A stretch of 64,000 bases of DNA, from the NCBI GenBank assembly GCA_011799875.1, contig CM022298.1, positions 190,610,423 to 190,674,422 of the forward strand, written 5' to 3'. The position numbers were made by a program, and so were the translations under genes. The notes under the pieces are model-generated. The model searched no databases and had not been told where the DNA came from. It saw only the letters and a program-made list of their open reading frames with translations. The DNA comes from Thinopyrum elongatum (lineage: Eukaryota; Streptophyta; Magnoliopsida; Poales; Poaceae). Of this stretch, positions 1 through 11,360 are shown one piece after another; position 1 is the first letter of the stretch, and every line of letters begins with the position of its first letter.

Positions 1-654
1 TGTGTGTCGGAAGAAGGGAGAGACATAACTAATGAGGTAGATCGATCGGCGCGTGGGGAAAACGAGTTATTAATGACCTAGCTTGCTATATGTATAGTGC
101 GAGATCAGTCGGTGTACATCCATTTGTTAGAGACAAATAAGGCCCAGAGAGACGGATAGAGAGAGAGAGAGAGATGGATCTAGGAGGTGGTGCGAGAGGC
201 CTACTAGCTAGATAGGGGGAGGAGTGTGCGATTATGAGATCGATGAAAAGAGGGGCGAGAGTTTACACGTGTGTGGGACCGTATGAGAGACACGAGGCAT
301 GGACACAGAAAGGAAGAGATGGAAAGTGTGTGTGTATGTGGTTGGCAGACATCGCTGGAGAGGTTTATCGACCGGTGTGTGTCGGAAAGAAGGAGTTCTG
401 GAGACCGTGGGAGATCGACCTAAAGAAAAAAATGAATGTGCGCGATGGATAGAATGCCGAGGGAGGGGGAGAGCGAGGAGGGCGTGTGCATGCATGAGAG
501 AAAGTTAGTGCTAGCAACAAGGGTTAGAGGATTGTGTGGGTGTAAGAGACTAACAAAGATCATAATTCGATATGAAAGTGGATTCATATATTTGAATAAG
601 AGATCATAGTGTTATAAACCTATGCATGCATGAATATAGCGGTGATACTATAAT
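1..654. other. Intergenic, low-copy-looking sequence
   Basis: No convincing gene. The stretch has a short GA microsatellite near 158-174 and purine/GT-rich text. Open frames on both strands around 232-508 overlap each other, show no recognisable domain and have GT/AC-repeat-like composition, so I do not call them genes. No LTR or TIR terminus is visible. Confidence 0.5.
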
Positions 655-848
655 GTGATAATGCGTGGCGTTTGCAACTCACAACTAAATATCGAACAAT
701 CTCACATTTTATTTGAATTTGTGATAATGTGTGGCGTTTGCAGCTCACAAGTAAATATCGAACAATCTAAACCATACTATATATCGAACAATCTCACATT
801 TTATTTGAATTTGTGATAATGAGTGGCGTTTACAACTCACATCTAAAT
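655..848. repeat. Three-copy tandem repeat, 66-92 bp units
   Basis: The phrase GTGATAATGNGTGGCGTTT begins at 655, 721 and 813. The first unit is 66 bp. The second is 92 bp because the tract ATATCGAACAATCT is itself duplicated inside it. The third is partial and ends near 848. Differences between copies are single bases. Nothing suggests coding. Confidence 0.85.
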
Positions 849-1081
849 ACGTGTAGGCGTAGGGGGCGGGGCACCATACATTATGTGATAAACACATTAT
901 ACATATGAGACATGGTTTAGATTATGAAGATCTAGCTAGAGCTTGAAATGTACTGTGATTTGAAATCAACATAAATTGGATTCAAAAAATCAAGTTCGAG
1001 TTCATATAGTACACATAGTTCATATCTAACTTGACAGTAATTAATCATGTGGTCTGCTGTGAAGATAATATACAAATGACA

Positions 1082-1203
1082 GTTTAACTTGACAATAATG
1101 ATGATTGTAGATCTTATTAAAATAGACAAACGAATTCAAATGGTTTAACTTGACAACAATCATGATTGTATATCTTATTCAAATAGAGAAATGAATTCAA
1201 ATT
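1082..1203. repeat. 61-bp tandem duplication
   Basis: Two adjacent 61-bp units (1082-1142 and 1143-1203) start with GTTTAACTTGACAA and end with GAATTCAAAT. They differ at a handful of positions. The surroundings (849-1500) are AT-rich and hold nothing gene-like. Near 1346-1450 the phrase GTGCGAATTGATTTG or a close variant recurs three times. Confidence 0.85.
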
Positions 1204-1499
1204 TAGTTCATATTGAAGCGGTAGTATATACATTTGGAATGCATTAAAATGTTCATTTGAATAGCAGGTTGCATGCATTATACACGTAGCAACATATTTT
1301 AATTGAACATAACATGGATTCAAAGTTTTGAATGACATTTGTAGTGCGAATTGATTTGGTACAGTACACGGGATTAGACTCTCTTGTGTGGTGTGAATTG
1401 ATTTCTTTTTGGTTTTTTCGTCGAGGGAAGTGCGAATTGATTTGATGTAGTATACACGTTAGGCTTGTTTGGAAATTTCAACCCGTGCCTTGTTATCCC

Positions 1500-2760
1500 G
1501 AAATTTTAAGATATCTCTTTGTCTCGTAGTGCTCCTAAAATTCCCTCCATCTCAACCGTGCCTTGCTATCCCAAAATTACAACGCGCGCGAAAACTCCCA
1601 CCTCCTACGAAATCCCGACACGCAAAATTCCTTTGATACCCCTGAACCGAAAGAACCACCTAGTTCAAATCAGTGGGGCTACTTTCGTAACTTACCCCAT
1701 ATTTCTGACAAGCGTGTCCATAAGCCATGGTTCCCCCCTCCCATCCCCTCGCCCCCCCATTCGTACACCGAGGCCGCAAAAACCCGCGAAGCCCCACACC
1801 CTCCTCCGCCCGCCACCCAACCGGAGCCTCTTCCCCGACGACGTCGTCCGCAGTAACACCTCGACGTCCCTCATCCACCGCACCGGATGAGGATCCGTCG
1901 TCGATCTCGTTGTCCCGCCGGTTCAGCCACCCCGCCCTCCACCTCCAAGGAGTTGCCCCAACATTTGCCTCGTCTTTCGCGCCACCTCCATTCACACAGC
2001 ATCGTCTTCACCTGCACCACCGGAAGAGCAGCACCATCACCGATTCCTCGGATGAAGCTGAGGCCTAATCGGCGCCACCAACGAGGTTCTACACTAGTCG
2101 CTACATTTTCTTCTTGATTCGACCTCACGGTGCTGCCGGCGCTCGGTCCCGAGCCACCATGGCGCGGCTCCATCTACGGCGGCGTCGCCGGCCACTTCCT
2201 CCACAGCGTCGCTCCCTCGGCGGCGACGTCCACATCAGTCGGAGCTGATGCTACTGCTCTGGCTCTCACTGGCCCTGCTGCTGCTTCGGCTCTTGCTCGC
2301 GCTGCTGCTTTGCTCTTGCTCTTGGTCCCCTGCCTGGTCTGCTCTGGCTCTTGCTCGCGCTGCTACTCTGCTCTTGCTCTTGGTCCCCTGCCTGGTCTGC
2401 TCTGGCTCTTGCTCGCGTTGCTGCTCTTGCTCTTACTCTCGGTCCCCTACATGGTCTGCTCTGGCTCTTGCTCGCGGTGCTGCTCTTGCTCTTGCTCTTG
2501 CTTGCACTACTAGTCTACTCTTGCTCGCGCTGCTATTGCACAAGCAGCAGCTCCGGCTCTCGCTCGAGCTCCTGCTGCTGCTACCCGAGATGCTGCTACA
2601 TGACCAGCTGCCCCGGCTCTCGCATGCGCTGCTGCTCTGGGCACTGCTGCTGCTCTGCCCCGGCTGCTCTCTGGTAGTACGGTAGGAGCGGCTACCGATT
2701 TAGATCACTGCTACTCTACGACTAGTGCTCGAGCGGCCTAAACTAATAGTGCACTGCTTT
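1500..2760 (+). other. GC-rich, exon-like region with low-complexity reading frames
   Basis: Composition changes sharply at about 1500 from AT-rich to CCT/CCG-rich text resembling a monocot first exon. Overlapping open frames occur in all plus frames to about 2680 (for example from 1887 and 2130), none with a recognisable domain. The Leu/Ala/Ser-rich peptides after 2240 come from a minisatellite. It could be the 5' part of the CACTA gene or captured host DNA. I cannot decide between these and do not call a CDS. Confidence 0.35.
2283..2515. repeat. 58-59-bp minisatellite, about four units
   Basis: The phrase GCTCTGGCTCTTGCTCGCG starts at 2341, 2399 and 2458, with diverged flanking copies at about 2283 and after 2500. 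Each unit also contains GGTCCCCTGCCTGGTCT or a variant. The unit is not a multiple of three, which explains why leucine/alanine-rich frames appear in more than one phase. Confidence 0.85.
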
Positions 2761-2775
2761 TCTGCTACTAGTGCG

Positions 2776-2870
2776 TTCAGTTTCGACAGTAAAATTCAGT
2801 TTCGACAGCAAAATTCAGTTTCGACAATAAAATTCAGTTTCGACGGTTAAATACAGTTTCGACAGTTAAG
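2776..2870. repeat. 19-bp tandem repeat, five units
   Basis: TTCAGTTTCGACAGTAAAA recurs with strict 19-bp spacing at 2776, 2795, 2814, 2833 and 2852; the fourth and fifth units are the most diverged. It sits between the GC-rich block and an AT-rich, intron-like stretch. Confidence 0.9.
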
Positions 2871-2954
2871 TTCAGAGATGAGCGGCTGATGTATTTTACC
2901 TCTAGCACTTTTTGGTTATGTATTTTACATCATCTATCGGAGATGCTATTAGAA

Positions 2955-4250
2955 TACCACTTCAGGTTAATGTTGTCTCTCTTGTCCTGCTTCAGCCTCG
3001 CCATCGTACACCTCACCGGAGCTGCTCCAACGATGAAACCCTCCATCACAGCGGAGCAGTACCCTTGGCTCCATCTCCAGGCGCCTAAGATCTTCTTCCC
3101 CTCCTCCGACTGCCACATCAGCTGCAGCATACTCTGCGACCAACCCAATGATGCTGAGATCGACATGGCTTCGCCAAAGAGGTTGTACACTTGCTGCATC
3201 GCTTTTTTACTCAACATGTTATATATATTTTCCACTGAGCACACGTAGTAACGTGAAATACGATTAGTTTCAACTATATAACAAGTAGTGAGGTACCAGG
3301 CAACTTAGCTATCCGTGATGGACTCTCTCGAATGCCATCATTATTTATTTCTGCGCATTTGAGTTGTGCATGTGTAGATGGGCCTGGGAGTTTAGTTAGT
3401 AGGGCAGTGGCCTGGGTCCAAAGTAGTACAAGTAGCAGAAAAACATTTTTGGAGTGTAGACTTTTGCCTGTTCAAGCCTGCCAACTAGAATTGCCAGTGG
3501 TTGAAAGGAAAAGTGAAGGAAAAACATAGGAATTGGAAAGTTTCCTATGCTACTACTATTAATGCATTTGGTTCAAAGGAATGGAGCAAAGGAAAACTGT
3601 AGGATTTGTTCCTTTAGTGTCTCTTTCAAAGAAAAACCATAGGAATTTTAATATCCACTTGGCCCTCCTTTTCAAATTCCTATTCACGAAGAACAAGACT
3701 AAGTGATAGTAGCATAATAGCATTATAACTGTACATTTTCTTGTGGTTTGACTTAATTTGACCATGCTTCGTTGCATTCCTGTGACCTTCCAATTTCTGT
3801 GAACCAAACACCCAGTTTGACAGAAATCCTGTGATTTTTAATTCTCTGTTTTGCACATGCATTCCTATCCTATTATTGTGTATTTCCTATCCCTGCGTTG
3901 TTAGAATCCTCCAATTCAAATGAGCCCTTACAGAATTACTTCTCTTACAGATAGTTGTCAAAGAAAACCTTCTGTGGTTTGTCCCGCTCCTGTTGCGCCA
4001 TCGTTCACCCCAGCTCAGCTGCTCCAATGATAGAAGCGTCCACCATAGCAGGGATCCGCCCTCCAGACTGTCTTTCGCCGCCTCAGATCTTCTTCCCCGC
4101 CGCCGGAAGCCATGACAACTGCATTACCATCATCGACTGAGCAGATGACCTCGAGGACTACACAGGTCCGCAAGAGAGGTCGCACTCTTTCGTGTCTGCT
4201 TACATTATGCATCGCTTTATATTACATGCTACATTATCATCCTGTTCACC
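2955..4250 (+). repeat. Diverged duplicated segment (copies at 2980-3245 and 3965-4240)
   Basis: Two segments about 1 kb apart share an ordered set of phrases: TGTCC-GCT, CGCCATCGT-CACC, AGCTGCTCCAA-GAT, TCCA-CATAGCAG, then a run ending GATCTTCTTCCCC. Both also have CATCGCTTT near their ends. They look like duplicated exons separated by an intron, consistent with the serial exon duplications further right (4624-5790). Reading frames are interrupted in both. Alignment is by eye. Confidence 0.5.
3540..3930. mobile_element. Possible Tourist/Harbinger-type MITE
   Basis: The right end read on the minus strand begins GGGCTCATTTGAATTGGAGG, a common start for grass PIF/Harbinger-type MITEs, and is flanked by TTA (3-bp TSD type). 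The left part contains the phrase CATTTGGTTCAAAGGAATGG in inverted sense. I could not fix the left terminus or a matching TSD, so extent and class are tentative. Confidence 0.35.
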
Positions 4251-4623
4251 AATTAGACTCTGAGTCAGCTCCAAACTAATGCTCAAACTTGAGTTTTTAA
4301 ATGGTTATGGGGTACATATCGGGGCAGCAATCAATAGTATCTGTCTACTATCTGGTTAATCTCTGGTGTCTACTATGAGTTTCATGTTCGGTGGGAAACA
4401 AACAATAAAGAAGCCATTATCTGTGTTTTTTAACTGAAGCCATTATCTGCCTGCTATCATTGGTTTTGGGTCTATCCACAGGTTGCTACCATCACTCTGG
4501 ATTTATGCATGCACTCCTTACATAATCTCACTATGTTTTATTCCTAAGCATGTCAGTTATTGTACACAATGGAACTAAACATGTAGAGAAAAAGAGATGA
4601 GCCTTGTGTGGCAATAAAATTTC

Positions 4624-5790
4624 ATGCAGACGTCGCTCCATGGTGGGCGCAAAGGTAGCCCCCCTCCTCCCATTTCAGATTGTAATCAAGAGGAAGATAA
4701 TTGTTCTGAGGGGGCTTCAGAAGGAGCAGACCACTCCTATTTAACCCCTGAGGTCTTCGCTTTAACTTGGCATGCTGATGTTGGTCATATCATGCATATG
4801 GTGCCTTGCATTGCTTACTTTATAAATCAAATATGTCATATGCTTAGTTTAGACATGCTTTGTGTGAATGCCATCTGTTAAGTTTCTTTATCGTATATGT
4901 GAATTATGCAACGCCATCTTGTTTAGCCAGGCATCATATATGTGAATTTTGCAATGCCATCCTGCTTAGCCAGTCATCTTATATGTGAATTATATCATGC
5001 CATCCTTTTTTTTCATTACATATTACATTTGTCAACAATGTTAGTACATTCAACTACTCTTCGTGTGCATCAGCCATTTGACATGGTGAAGGATAAATCT
5101 GGAGTGAAAACAAGGTCTTTAGAGCAGACTATGCTATCTGACGAAGTGCATATCTCGCTAGTTACGAATAGCTCCTCAGAGGAGGATTCAGAGACAGGCC
5201 TAGTCCCCCCCCCCCCCGAGGTGTATGCTCTAACTTGGCAGGGTTGTGTTGCTTATATCATGCATATGGTGTCTCGCATTGCTATGTCATTTGCTTAGTT
5301 TAGACATGCTTTGTGTGAATGCCACCTGTTTAGTGTCTAATTACCATATATGTGAATTATGCAATTCCATCTTGTTGCAAGACATTAAATATGTGAATTA
5401 TGCAATGCTATCTTGTTGCAAGGCATTATACATGTAAATTATGCAATGCCATGCTGTTTAGCCAATCATCATATATGTGAATTATATCATGCTATCCTTT
5501 TTTGAATTACGTATTCCATTTGTCGACAATGTTTGTATATTCAACTACTCTTCCTGTGCATTAGCCATTTGAAGCGGTGATGGAAGTATCTGGAGTGAAA
5601 ACAAGGTCTTCAGAGCAGACAATGCTACCTGCTGAAGCAGAGATCTTGCTGGTTATAGGTAGCTCCTCAGAGGAGGATTTAGAGACAGATGACCAGTCCT
5701 ATTTCCCCCCTGAGGTCTATGCTCAAACTTGGCAGGGTTATATTACTCATATCATGCATATGTTGTCTTGCATTGCTTAGTTTTTACATC
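4624..5790 (+). pseudogene. Serially duplicated exons of the CACTA internal gene
   Basis: Three exon-like copies occur at about 4624-4830, 5065-5270 and 5565-5770. Copies two and three open after a splice-acceptor-like CATCAG or CATTAG with CCATTTGA. They read S-G-V-K-T-R-S-x-E-Q-T-M-L, then an acidic SSSEED patch, then P-P-E-V-Y-A-x-T-W-Q. Copy one retains the acidic patch and P-E-V-F-A-L-T-W-H. A related exon (V-T-T-R-S-S-K-K) lies beyond the nested retrotransposons at 29116. Function is unknown. The motif set is not a transposase catalytic domain. Frames close shortly after each copy. A run of 11 C at about 5207-5217 interrupts copy two. Confidence 0.55.
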
Positions 5791-6240
5791 ATATAGGCGA
5801 TTGCCATCTGCTTACTTGCTTAGTATATAAATCATATATTTGAATTATATCATGCCATCATGTTTACATAGACAACATCTATCTGAATTATGGCATGCCA
5901 ACCCATTTAATAAAGATATCATATAGTTATATCATCTCATCCTGTTTAGTGTTTATAGTCATCATATTTTTAATTATGTCATTCTATCCGTGAATAATAT
6001 CATGCTATCATGTTTCCATAGGCGGCATGTATGTGAATTATGGCATGCCAACCTATTTAATAAACACATCATATAGTTATATCATGTCATCCTGTTTACA
6101 TAGTCATCATATTTTGAATTATGTCTTTCTATCCTGTTTAGTTAGCCATCATATATGTGAAATTGTGTCATGCTATCCTGTTTAGTTAGCCATCATATAT
6201 GTGAAATTGTGTCATGCTATCATGTTTGGTTAGACAACAT
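4880..6240. repeat. Degenerate ~40-bp intronic repeats
   Basis: Between and after the exon copies the text repeats the phrase CATATATGTGAATTATG(C/T)-A-TGC(C/T)ATCCTGTTTAG(C/T)-AGCCAT many times. The copies are densest at 4890-5010, 5340-5500 and 5830-6235. The last two units, at about 6145-6225, are nearly identical. It looks like an expanded AT-rich minisatellite in intron sequence of the CACTA gene. Confidence 0.7.
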
Positions 6241-6246
6241 AAATGT

Positions 6247-7044
6247 TGTCGGCGTGCGACACCTATGGGATCCTAAAGGACCCCTTTACGGTTCGGCAGG
6301 GAGAGAGATATGCACAAAGAGCAGAACCAACGATCGAGGCGGGGCGATTTTACCCAGGTTTGGGCCGCTAATCAGTGTAAAACCCTACTCCGGCCTTGTT
6401 TTATTATGAGTGTTCTTGAGCCCAGGCTCCAGGAGCGCTTGCAATGAACAATACGTTCAAAGAGCAGCTACGCATGCAGAATGGGCCAGAAGATCCTCCT
6501 CCCCTGTAGCAGTTGCCTTGGGCCTCCTTTTATATGCTCAAAGGGGGCACCACAGTGGCAAAATGTACATACATTGAGGTGTAAAGTAGCTACGGGGTTA
6601 TCATACCTAACCACTGACGGATTAGAACGAATGCATTTAATGCACTGTGAGGTGTCCGTTTAGGTGTCCTCACTTTCTTGGAGATGGAAAAGGGGGCCAT
6701 CCCATCAGCACCGCCTAAGCTCTCCTCCACAGGCGCGTTGCCACGCATCCAGAGAAGGACCCAGAATGTCAGGCTTGTTGCTGTGCTGAAGCAGTGGCAC
6801 AGTGATAGAATCTTGCTGGGCCCAAATCTTGCCGGGTTTCGCGAGCCACCCCGGCAAGATCTTGCCGGGGGCTTGGTCTTCGATCTTTAGATCTTATTAA
6901 CTCCTGATCCTTTGATTCTCGGTCTAAATGTCCCCTTGACAATCTTGCACTAATCTCCAACTACTCCCCCTGCAAGCCATGCCGCGGGCTTGGCTACGAC
7001 TGCCCATGCACAAGTATGGGGTACTAAAGTCCCAATACTTAGTA
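6247..7044 (-). repeat. Outer Tat element, left LTR (its 3' LTR), truncated
   Basis: It matches the right LTR (28238-29017) over most of its length but ends at CTTAGTA, about 10 bp before the expected terminal CCGACA, at the pol-LTR deletion junction. It has an extra ~40 bp near 6284-6330 absent from the right LTR. A minus-strand TATAAAAGG box lies at about 6526-6534. The CTTGCCGG/CCGGCAAG motif is repeated near 6827-6867. Confidence 0.9.
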
Positions 7045-9631
7045 TATGAAACTGGCTGAAGAGCTTGAGCTGGCTGATGTGATTTCTTCGAATGAAACTG
7101 GCACGCTTCACACTTGGTTACTAGTACAGTTGCATCCTGGAGAGCGGTGGGCCAAAAGAAACCTTGCCGGAATGCTTTCCCGACAAGTGCTCTTGATCCT
7201 ATGTGAGAGCCACATACGCCTCCATGTATCTCCGCCAATAGCTCTAGTCCATCCTCCCGGGGAATAAACTTCAATTTCACACCGTTTGGTCTCTTTCTGT
7301 ACAGGACGTCATCGACGAACTTGTACATAACAGACCGACGAGCTACTTTTTCCGCCTCTTCCTGTTCTTCAGGGAGTTCTCCTATCTGAAGGAAATGGAC
7401 AATGTGCTGCGCCCATGCTGGAGCTTGGGGCTCGACAGCTAGGACTAAAGGCATCTCCTCCGCCAGGGGAACATTCGTCTCGACAGCGAAAGCATGAGAT
7501 TCCACCGGAGCCTGTCGTTCCTCGGCAGGCTTGTCGTTGATCCCGGCAAGTTCCTTGCCGGCGGCTCCAGGGAGCTCTGCCGGAAAGTACTGTCCAGAAT
7601 TCAACTTTCTTCTCTTTTCTTGCCGCATTGATGATGCCACAGATGGTTGAGTCAAATGGAGCACAAAAGTTCCTGGTTCCACAAGTAACTTGAGGGCAGC
7701 GCGCTTCGACAGGTCGTCAGCAATACTGTTTTCGGCACGAGGAATGTGCTTCATTTGCAGACCGTCAAAGCGCTCTTCCATTTTTCTCACTTCATCCACA
7801 TAAGCTTGCATTAATGGACTCTGATAATTCTTGTTAACTTGCCTGACAACAAGCTGCGAATCGCCTCTGATGACGAGCTTCTTGATACCAAGGTCTGCCG
7901 CGATCCTGAGACCAGCAAGCAGGCCCTCGTACTCTGCAGTGTTGTTTGTCAAACTTTCCCGGGGGAAATGCATCTGGATTACATACTTGAGGTGCTCTTC
8001 GGTGGGCGCGACAAGCAGCACGCCAGCACCGGCGCCTTGCAGCGAAAAAGCCCCGTCAAAGTACATAACCCATTCTTGATCAACTTCCTTGCCGGGGAGA
8101 GTCGTTTCTCGAACCTCTTCGTCTGGCGTTGGGGTCCATTCCGCAATGAACTCTGCCAAGGCCCTGCTCTGAATTGTTGAAGTGCTTTCAAACTTGAGAC
8201 CAAAGCTCGACAACTCCAACGCCCACTCCACAATCCTGCTGGTCGCTTCTGGATTTCGCAAAATCCGTTGCAACGGAAAGTGAGTGACGACAATGACTTC
8301 ATGTGCTTGAAAATAATGGCGTAGCTTCCTCGAGGCCATAAGGAGGCCGAAGAGCAACTTATGCACGCAGAATATCTTGACCTAGCTCCTTGCAAAAGAG
8401 AGCTAACAAAATAAACTGGGCGCTGCACCAGCTTTTTCTTTTGTACTGGTTCTTCTGACTGCGCAGATCCTGTCTTGCCGGGATCAACCCTTGCCGGGGA
8501 AGATCCTGCCGCGTCGCTTGGCGGTCCTGCCGCTGGTGTTGCTTCCTCATCAGCTTCTCTCTGCGCTACTAACGCAGCACTAACCACTTGATTTGTCGCT
8601 GCCAGATATAGCAGCAACGGCTCTCGTGGTTTAGGCGTGACTAGTGTTGGCGGACAAGAAAGGTATTTCTTCAAATCTTGCAGCGTAGCCTCCGCTTCCG
8701 GAGTCCATTTCATTGGACCTGCCTTTTTCAAAATTTTGAAAAAGGGCAGGGCGCGCTCAGCAGATTTGGAAATAAACCTGCTTAGGGCAGCAACACAGCC
8801 GGCAAGACGACGTACATCCTTGACGCGTCTTGGCGCTTCAATCTTCTCAATAGCTTTGATCTTGTCGGGATTCGCTTCGAACCCCCATTGAGATACAAAG
8901 AATCCGAGAAGCTTGCCGGAAGGAACACCAAACATGCACTTCTTAGGATTGAGCTTTAAGTTGATCTTGCGCAGATTTGCAAATGTTTCTTCTAGATCTT
9001 GTATGAGCGTCGCCTTGTCCTTGGTTTTGACCACTATGTCATCCATTTATGCCTCCATATTTCTATGGAGCTGGGGCTCAAAACCAATTTGGACTGCTCT
9101 CGCAAATGTAGAACCAGCACTTTTCATCCCGAAAGGCATTCATATAAAACAATACGTACCACATGGGGTGATAAATGCGGTCTTTTCTTCATCTTCTTTT
9201 GCCATGAAGATCTGATGATACCCTGAGTAGGCGTCAAGGAAGGACAGTAGATCACACCCAGCAGTGGAATCCACAATCTGGTCGATGCGCGGCAAGGGAA
9301 AAGGATCTTTTGGACAGGCTTTATTGATATCTGTATAATCAATACACAGCCTCTATTTCCCGTTCGCCTTGCGCACTACAACCGGATTGGCCAACCAGGT
9401 TGGGTTAAGCACTCCTCTGACCAATCCTGCCGCTTCCAGCTTCCTGATTTCTTCAGCGATGAATTCTTGCCGCTCCAAGGCTTGCTTCCTGACCCTCTAC
9501 TTGACGGGCCGCGCGTGAGGACAGACAGCAAGGTGGTGCTCAATCACCTCCCTGGGAACACCGGGGATGTCAGACGGTTGCCATGCAAACACGTCGGCAT
9601 TCGCCCGCAGGAAGGCAATGAGCGCGCTTTC
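7045..9631 (-). pseudogene. Outer Tat pol, truncated in integrase
   Basis: The frame continues from the TAG through RT, RNase H and the archaeal-type RNase H into the integrase zinc finger (C-E-A-C). RT has several lesions. A TAG replaces the Gln after R-P-V-K near 9493. A TAG occurs near 9354 where the inner copy has Trp. A TAA replaces the Tyr of the catalytic YMDD just before the M at 9046. A 1-bp deletion near 8370 shifts frame before aRNase H, after which the frame is open to 7045. There pol joins the LTR, so the integrase catalytic core and the 3' region (including any antisense gene) are gone. Compared with the inner copy, the linker before integrase has only one 23-residue unit. Confidence 0.85.
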
Positions 9632-11360
9632 CTATTTGTCGTCCAGGGTGGAACTTATGGTGAAAGTTCCTCCCGTTCCGTCCTCCCTGACGGGCACCTT
9701 CTTGGTCTCTGGTGGAGCAGCCTTGGATTTCTTGTTCTTGCCGGTGGAACTCTCTGGTGTGTCCTCAATGGAAGCGCAGCACTCCGAGGAGGTGCTCTTA
9801 CCGGAGTTCGCGCCAAGATTCTTGCCGGTCTTCTTCTTCCCCCCGGGAGTTCCAGCGGCAGGAGCAGATGCCTTGACGGCAGGTGCTGCAACTGCTTCCT
9901 GGTAGAGTTGGTTGGCACAGATGAGCGCATCCTTCTTGTCGGAATGGACAGTGATGACATTCAACGGCCCGGGCATCTTTAACACATTATACGCGTAGTG
10001 TGATGCCACCATAAACTTAGCCAGCGCGGGGCGGCCAAGGATCCCATTGTATGACATAGGAATCTTGGCGACATCGAACACCACCTTCTCTGTCCTGTAG
10101 TTGAGCTCGCTACCAAATATCACTGGTAGCGTAATCTTGCCTTTTGGCTGGGTCCTTCCTGGATTAACCCCTTGAAACGTGCACGTTTCCTCGAGATCTT
10201 CATCAGGAATTTGGAGCCTCTTGAGCACATCCGGCGATATTAGGTTTAGTCCGGCCCCACCGTCAACTAACATTTTCATCACCTTGAGGTTACGAATTGT
10301 CGGTGAGACCAACAATGGCAAGCACCCGACCGCAGTTGTGCGATCAGGGTGATCCTCGGCGTCGAAAATGATAGGCGTGTTGGACCACTTCAGGGGCTTA
10401 CATGCGTCGAACGATGGCTCTGTTGCATTAACTTCTCGCACCCATTGTTTAAGTCGACAGTGGGCAGAATGCAATGAGGCGCCTCCGTCGATACACATGG
10501 CCTCTGTAGCTTTCTGAAATTCTTGCTCACTGGACTCATCATCTTCTCCATCATCATCATCACCCTCTTCTTTGTCACGGCCTCGAGCGGGCCTCTCCCT
10601 CTGTTGCTTGGCCTTGCCACGGCGACCCCCTCGGCCACCGCGCTTCTTGCCGGACCCCTCAGCACCGTCTTGGGCCTTCTCCTTGTCTTGCTTTTCATAC
10701 TTAGCTCTCTGCTTCTCGACAAGCTGCTCAACTTGCCGGCAGTTTTGGAGATCGTGGCCCTTGGTGCGATGGATCTTGCAATACTGCTTCCCGGAGCTTT
10801 CCGACTTGTCGGCAGCCGCCAAGGCCTGGCAGGAGGCGCACCCGGCAAGTTCCTTGCCGGGGTCGTCAACCTTGGCCTTCTTGGCGGCGCCAGGGTTGCC
10901 GCATTCCTCAACAGCAAGCACGGCCTTGCCTCTGCACTTCTTGTTCCGCCGCCAGCCTTTCCTTGACGGGGTTGCAGCATCTTCATCTTCTGATTCGCCC
11001 CCTGCGCCAATAGCCTCGCCAGGGAGTTTCCTCCCTTCTTCAGCCCGAGTGCACTTGTCGGCCAAAGCGTAAAGCTCGGCAATACTCCTGACTTTGTTCA
11101 TCGCCAGCTCTTCCCGCATTTTGCGGTTACGCATGTTCTGATGAAACGCGCTAACGACAGCAGCATGGTGAACGTCAGGAATATTGTACTGCACCCGGCT
11201 AAATCTCTGGATAAATTTGCGCAGGGATTCGCCCTCCTTCTGAGGGATGATATGCAAATCACTCTCTTGGCCAGGAGCTTGGTGACCTCCAACAAAGGCG
11301 CCAACAAACTGATGGCACAGATCTGACCAAGAAGAAATAGAATTCTCTGGCAGGTGCATC
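9632..11360 (-). pseudogene. Outer Tat gag C-terminus plus protease
   Basis: The frame starts at the solo-LTR junction with H-L-P-E-N-S-I-S-S-W and contains the rest of the Retrotrans_gag-like core. It then has a Cys/His segment (Y-C-K-I-H-R-T-K-G-H-D-L-Q-N-C), a basic linker and an acidic linker. The protease carries V-D-G-G-A-G-L-N-L-I, with D-G-G-A in place of the usual D-S/T-G-A. It ends at a TAG (9634-9632) in the context AAA TAG GAA. The inner element has a stop at the same place, so this may be a functional boundary rather than damage. Otherwise the frame is open over 575 codons. Confidence 0.85.

Noticed and set aside
655..848. CRISPR-like regularly spaced repeats
   Set aside because: Units are adjacent tandem copies without unique spacers, and the sequence is a plant genome.
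1519..2173. Overlapping plus and minus open frames of 75-125 codons
   Set aside because: GC-rich composition keeps several frames open at once; none shows a recognisable family or consistent coding signal.
2130..2685. Leucine/alanine/serine-rich open frames in two phases
   Set aside because: They arise from the 58-59-bp minisatellite, whose unit is not a multiple of three, and have no domain or conserved start.
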